64,000 nt of DNA from Anaerotignum sp. (GTDB lineage Bacteria > Bacillota > Clostridia > Lachnospirales > Anaerotignaceae): contig JAHHTW010000006.1 of assembly GCA_020024265.1 (NCBI GenBank), positions 25,179 to 89,178 of the forward strand, written 5' to 3'. The notes below the pieces were generated by a model. The model searched no databases, was not told the DNA's origin, and saw only the letters and a list, made by a program, of their open reading frames with translations. The position numbers were made by a program, and so were the translations under genes. Below are positions 60,740 to 64,000 of this stretch, piece after piece; positions within the stretch are counted from its first letter, which is position 1, and every line of letters starts with the position of its first letter.

Positions 60740-62974
60740 TTATTCTATCTCTTGGCTTGTTTGTGTTGTATCTTCCTCTATTTCATCCTTTTTCCATAGA
60801 GGAATGCTGACAATCGCCTTAAACAAGTCACCGTCTACTTGAATTTCAAAACTGCCACCTTGCGCCGCTGCAAGGCTTTGTGCAATGGATAATCCCAAGC
60901 CGCTTCCTTCTGTACTTCTGGCACTATCTCCACGTACAAAACGTTCTGCCAAATGAGAAGGATCCAAATCAATGGCAGTTGCCGAAACATTTTTCATAAT
61001 CAATACACCAAAATCTTCTTGTACCATAATATCCACATAAACACGGGAAGCATGCATAGAATATTTGACAACATTCGAAAGCATATTCTCCAATATGCGC
61101 CACATATGTCTGCCATCTGCCTCAATCAAGACCTCCTCCGGAGCATGCAGCTTCAAATCCAACTTTGCATCTGTAATTTTTTCTTCCATCTCTCCGACAG
61201 CCTGCATAAAGAGCTGTCGGTAATCAATACGCATTTTTTCCACAGTAATATTTCCTGTAGATACCTTGCTTGCTTCAATCAAGTCCTCAATCAATTGCTT
61301 GAGTCGATAGGACTTGACATGCAGCACTTCTACATACTCCCGTGCAACCGGATCATCCAAGTTATGCTGTTTGAGCAAATCTGCATATGTAATAATGGAT
61401 GTAAGTGGCGTTTTCAAATCATGCGATACATTGGTAATCAGTTCCGTTTTCATACGCTCACCCTTGATTGCGTTTTCCACTGCCTTTTTCAAACCTTCCT
61501 GTATATTTGCAATATCTTCTGCAAAATTCAAAAACGAAGGTGAAATTTCTGATAGATCCAACTGATATGCCAAATTTCCCTGAGATGTTTCTCTTGCGGA
61601 AATCATAATTCGTTTCAGCGAACGCAAAGCACGCAAAAACAAATATAGACAAATCACATTATACAATACCAGCAGAACAAAAAATACAACCAGATATCTG
61701 CTCACCCAGAACCAACAAATCAAAAACGTCAATATACAATTGCCCATGCCATAAATCAACAGTACCAAAACCAGCCAGCCACGGAATGTGGTATCTGTCA
61801 TCAGCCGTGCAATACGTCGCAGAAATACAGAAATCAATGTATTCTTAAAAATGATTTTACCCTTAATTTGTCTGGAAATCGAAAGTACATAGCTCAAGCC
61901 AATTGCAACATCAATCATATATACAATCCCTAAAAGTGTCGTGCTGACATACGACCAGAATGCCACACTACGGTACAAAATCACATCCAGCAAAACATAA
62001 GCAATGAAAAAGGAACATATACCTGCAAACAAAACAAGAATCAAATGCACTTCATTATAAATTTTATCTACAAAAAGATATGTTACCTTGCCATGACGCT
62101 CCTTCTGCCCTGCCACACATAGCAAATAGAGCAGACACACACCAAAACAGAACATTGCCACACTGCAAGTTACAAATAAATATGGAATACTTGCCTTAGC
62201 AAGCTTAAATTCCTGATACAGTGTATAAAACGCATCTTGCTTTGTCAAAGGATCGTCTATCGCCGCATAAACGCTGTACGGACTATTTTGCATGTAGGGA
62301 GAGGAATATGCAAACTGCTTTTTATCTCCCAGATTATCATTGGAAAACTCTGCTGAAATACGAACGTTATGCGTTTTTTGGTTGATTTCTGCACGTGTTG
62401 TATTTCCGGCAACCACCTTTCCATCAGCATTTTCTACAATATAATGAAAATTTTGTACACTTTCCAAAGAACGCACTCTATTGCGATAATCATCCAACTG
62501 GTCTTGTATGTACATCTGACGATATTGTGGCAAACGTGTTTCTACCAAATTTTGATACTCTTCAAAATTTGCCTGTAGCCTCTCTGGTATCATGCCATCT
62601 ACAATCACTCCATTGTATGTATCATTGATTTTTGTATTGCTTGTAATGATGCCATCCACAATACCGTAGTACCGTTTGAATCCTGCAATCAGTTCATCAC
62701 GATTTAATTTTTCTCCTGTTTCTATCATTTTTTCATTTTGATAAAACACATCTACAGCAATGGCATCATCCAGCACCGTGTAAAATAATTGCTGAAATTC
62801 GGGTGTATTATAAAAATTTTCTTCCGTTAATATACTTTTACCCCAGTTATGCGATACATTTCCATAAATGACAGCACAAAAAAAAGTGACCATCGCACTG
62901 ATAAATATACAGATCACGCCAAATATTTTCCGGCCATTTTGATAGAGCTTAGATTTTTTCGATTTTGTACCCAA
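60740..62974 (-). CDS. Large multi-pass sensor histidine kinase
   Basis: A 744-residue kinase. The first helix is near residues 16-38, a 220-residue extracellular sensor domain follows, then a multi-helix membrane region (about 262-450) with roughly six segments. The HisKA histidine is H518 in LITNVSHDLKTPLTS. The ATPase part has NVVKYSMHAS and EGSGLGLSIAQSLAAAQGG; the usual DNGxG loop is changed to VSATAIDLDPSHLAERF, so the G1 box is weak. Probable TTG start, nine bases after AAGGTGG, overlapping the regulator by 26 bases. Signal unknown. Confidence 0.88.
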   Translation of the reverse strand: MGTKSKKSKLYQNGRKIFGVICIFISAMVTFFCAVIYGNVSHNWGKSILTEENFYNTPEFQQLFYTVLDDAIAVDVFYQNEKMIETGEKLNRDELIAGFKRYYGIVDGIITSNTKINDTYNGVIVDGMIPERLQANFEEYQNLVETRLPQYRQMYIQDQLDDYRNRVRSLESVQNFHYIVENADGKVVAGNTTRAEINQKTHNVRISAEFSNDNLGDKKQFAYSSPYMQNSPYSVYAAIDDPLTKQDAFYTLYQEFKLAKASIPYLFVTCSVAMFCFGVCLLYLLCVAGQKERHGKVTYLFVDKIYNEVHLILVLFAGICSFFIAYVLLDVILYRSVAFWSYVSTTLLGIVYMIDVAIGLSYVLSISRQIKGKIIFKNTLISVFLRRIARLMTDTTFRGWLVLVLLIYGMGNCILTFLICWFWVSRYLVVFFVLLVLYNVICLYLFLRALRSLKRIMISARETSQGNLAYQLDLSEISPSFLNFAEDIANIQEGLKKAVENAIKGERMKTELITNVSHDLKTPLTSIITYADLLKQHNLDDPVAREYVEVLHVKSYRLKQLIEDLIEASKVSTGNITVEKMRIDYRQLFMQAVGEMEEKITDAKLDLKLHAPEEVLIEADGRHMWRILENMLSNVVKYSMHASRVYVDIMVQEDFGVLIMKNVSATAIDLDPSHLAERFVRGDSARSTEGSGLGLSIAQSLAAAQGGSFEIQVDGDLFKAIVSIPLWKKDEIEEDTTQTSQEIE

Positions 62975-63650
62975 TGCCCCACACCACCTTCAGATATTTG
63001 GGTTCCTTCGGATTGATTTCTATTTTTTCACGAATACGGCGAATATGTACAGACACTGTATTTTCTGGTGCAAAGGATAATTCGTTCCACACCTTTTCAT
63101 AAATCTGATCAATGGAAAACACTTTTCCTGCATTTTCCATCAAAAGCTGTAAGATCCCGTATTCTGTTGCTGTCAGTTTGACCGGCTCCCCACCTACACG
63201 CACCTGCTTTGCGTCTTTATCCAGCTCCAAGTCACCAATTTTGATGACATTGCTTTTTTCTGCAATGCTGCCCAATGCGGTGTAACGGCGCATTTGACTT
63301 TTGACACGAGCCAAAAGTTCCAGTGGATTAAACGGTTTTGTAATATAATCATCTGCACCAAAATTCAATCCTAAAATTTTATCCGTATCCTCTGATTTTG
63401 CAGATAATATAATAATCGGAATATTGAGCGTTTCTCGAATTTTGACGGTTGTATTCAATCCATCCATTTTTGGCATCATAATATCCAATAGAATCAAATG
63501 GATTTCGTTTTGTTCCAAAACCTCAAGCGCCTCCATACCGTTGTATGCTTTTATGACATTGTAATTTTCCTGTTTTAGATAGATCTCAATGGCATCTACA
63601 ATGCTTCTATCATCATCACAAATCAATATATTAAATTTTTCATTTTCCAT
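62949..63650 (-). CDS. OmpR/PhoB-family response regulator (second system)
   Basis: Receiver domain with CDDDRS, phospho-acceptor D56 in LILLDIMMPKMDG, the S/T in ILSAKSED and K in ITKPF. The winged helix contains TATEYGILQLLMENAGKVFSIDQIYEKVW and ends KVVWGIGYKIEKI. The ATG at 63650 (MENEKFNIL) follows AAGGAGG; the longer frame is not needed. It precedes the large kinase at 60740. Confidence 0.94.
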   Translation of the reverse strand: MENEKFNILICDDDRSIVDAIEIYLKQENYNVIKAYNGMEALEVLEQNEIHLILLDIMMPKMDGLNTTVKIRETLNIPIIILSAKSEDTDKILGLNFGADDYITKPFNPLELLARVKSQMRRYTALGSIAEKSNVIKIGDLELDKDAKQVRVGGEPVKLTATEYGILQLLMENAGKVFSIDQIYEKVWNELSFAPENTVSVHIRRIREKIEINPKEPKYLKVVWGIGYKIEKI

Positions 63651-63732
63651 GGTTCTTTCCTCCTTGGCCACAGATATTATTTTTGTATCAAATCTTTTGT
63701 TTTGATTTCAACTTTGATTTCAAACAGAGCAA

Positions 63733-63767
63733 AAAATGAAATGTTGTTTCATTTTCTTAGTATACCA
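63733..63767 (-). promoter_or_regulatory. Extended -10 promoter of the second two-component operon with a dyad at the start site
   Basis: TGGTATACT (63759-63767, minus) is an extended -10. Overlapping the expected start of transcription is the dyad AAAATGAAA-tgttg-TTTCATTTT (63733-63755), a possible operator or 5' hairpin. Confidence 0.5.
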
Positions 63768-63911
63768 TTTTGGCTAAAAAATTACAGTATTTTCACAGTA
63801 TTTATAAAAAGAAATCATTTGATAGGAAATATTGAGCATTGTATGGGTATCCGCAGATTGCTTTGTATGGATTTCTATACAAAACAGATGCAATCATATA
63901 AAAACATATAA

Positions 63912-63942
63912 AAAAGAGAACCTGATTGCTCAGATTCTCTTT
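63912..63942 (-). terminator. Rho-independent terminator after tRNA-Gln
   Basis: On the minus strand AAAAGAGAATCTGA-gcaa-TCAGGTTCTCTTTT (one G-U pair) runs into T-rich sequence, five bases after the tRNA 3' end. Confidence 0.85.
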
Positions 63943-63946
63943 TGCA

Positions 63947-64000
63947 CTAGGGTAGCAGGATTCGAACCTGCGAATGACGGAATCAGAATCCGTTGCCTTA
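63947..64000 (-). tRNA. tRNA-Gln (CTG anticodon), 3' part; 5' end off the right edge
   Basis: The visible part has the anticodon stem ACGGA/TCCGT with loop TTCTGAT (anticodon CTG), a five-base variable loop CATTC, the T arm GCAGG-TTCGAAT-CCTGC, the acceptor 3' strand TACCCTA and discriminator G. CCA is not encoded. About 18 bases of the 5' end (acceptor and D arm) are outside the window. Confidence 0.9.

Noticed and set aside
1..64000. CRISPR arrays, insertion sequences, integrases, rRNA genes
   Set aside because: No regularly spaced direct repeats, transposase or integrase motifs, or rRNA-like stretches were found on reading.

Overview
The window reads as a 64-kb chromosomal stretch of an anaerobic, low-to-moderate GC Firmicute of class Clostridia, closest in style to Lachnospiraceae or Anaerotignaceae. 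The evidence is indirect. There are a yicC-remA-gmk-rpoZ-priA operon, an L27 with a Prp-cleaved N-terminus, RqcH, RNase Y, SpoIIQ-like and SpoVB-like proteins, a T-box and a glycine riboswitch, and strong AGGAGG ribosome binding sites. No species can be named from sequence alone. No integrase, transposase, CRISPR array or rRNA operon was seen; the window is mostly core genome, about 88-90 percent coding by estimate.

Layout. 1-5.4 kb: the primase-restart, RNA polymerase omega, guanylate kinase and YicC operon on the minus strand, divergent from rqcH. 5.4-9.7 kb: RNA decay and cell-envelope genes (rny, rng) and an M23 peptidase that is split by a +1 frameshift. 9.7-14 kb: a two-component system divergent from two lipoproteins, one a thioredoxin fold without its cysteines. 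14-21 kb: a CNNM/CBS membrane protein, an ABC-F ATPase, lgt and the paired M16 peptidases YmfH/YmfF. 21-27 kb: obg, the rplU-prp-rpmA ribosomal operon with an L21 leader, a 925-residue TPR protein and recX. 27-31 kb: a MATE exporter, class II aldolase, endonuclease III and a Fur-family repressor. 31-35 kb: pheS-pheT under a phenylalanine T-box with a UUC specifier. 35-42 kb: cupin, radical-SAM, small zinc protein, recJ-apt, an AEC transporter and a LysR regulator.

42-51.6 kb: the most distinctive locus, a ten-gene Mrp/Mbh-like cation-proton antiporter operon. It has four separate NuoL/M/N-type pump subunits, a free-standing MbhD, an MbhE-MrpB fusion and no redox subunits in view. 52-53 kb holds a PC4/YdbC-like gene followed by an Imm42-like immunity gene broken by an in-frame stop. 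53-55 kb: an APC permease under a tandem glycine riboswitch. 55-59 kb: SpoVB-like flippase and a polar amino acid ABC importer with a nested attenuator hairpin between the binding protein and the permease. 59-64 kb: a CLC-family anion transporter, a second two-component system and the 3' part of a tRNA-Gln.

How it works together: much of the window concerns translation and RNA turnover, amino acid supply under RNA-level control (T-box, glycine riboswitch, attenuator) and ion homeostasis (Mrp-like complex, CLC). Start sites were re-chosen from ribosome binding sites where the longest open frame was clearly too long.
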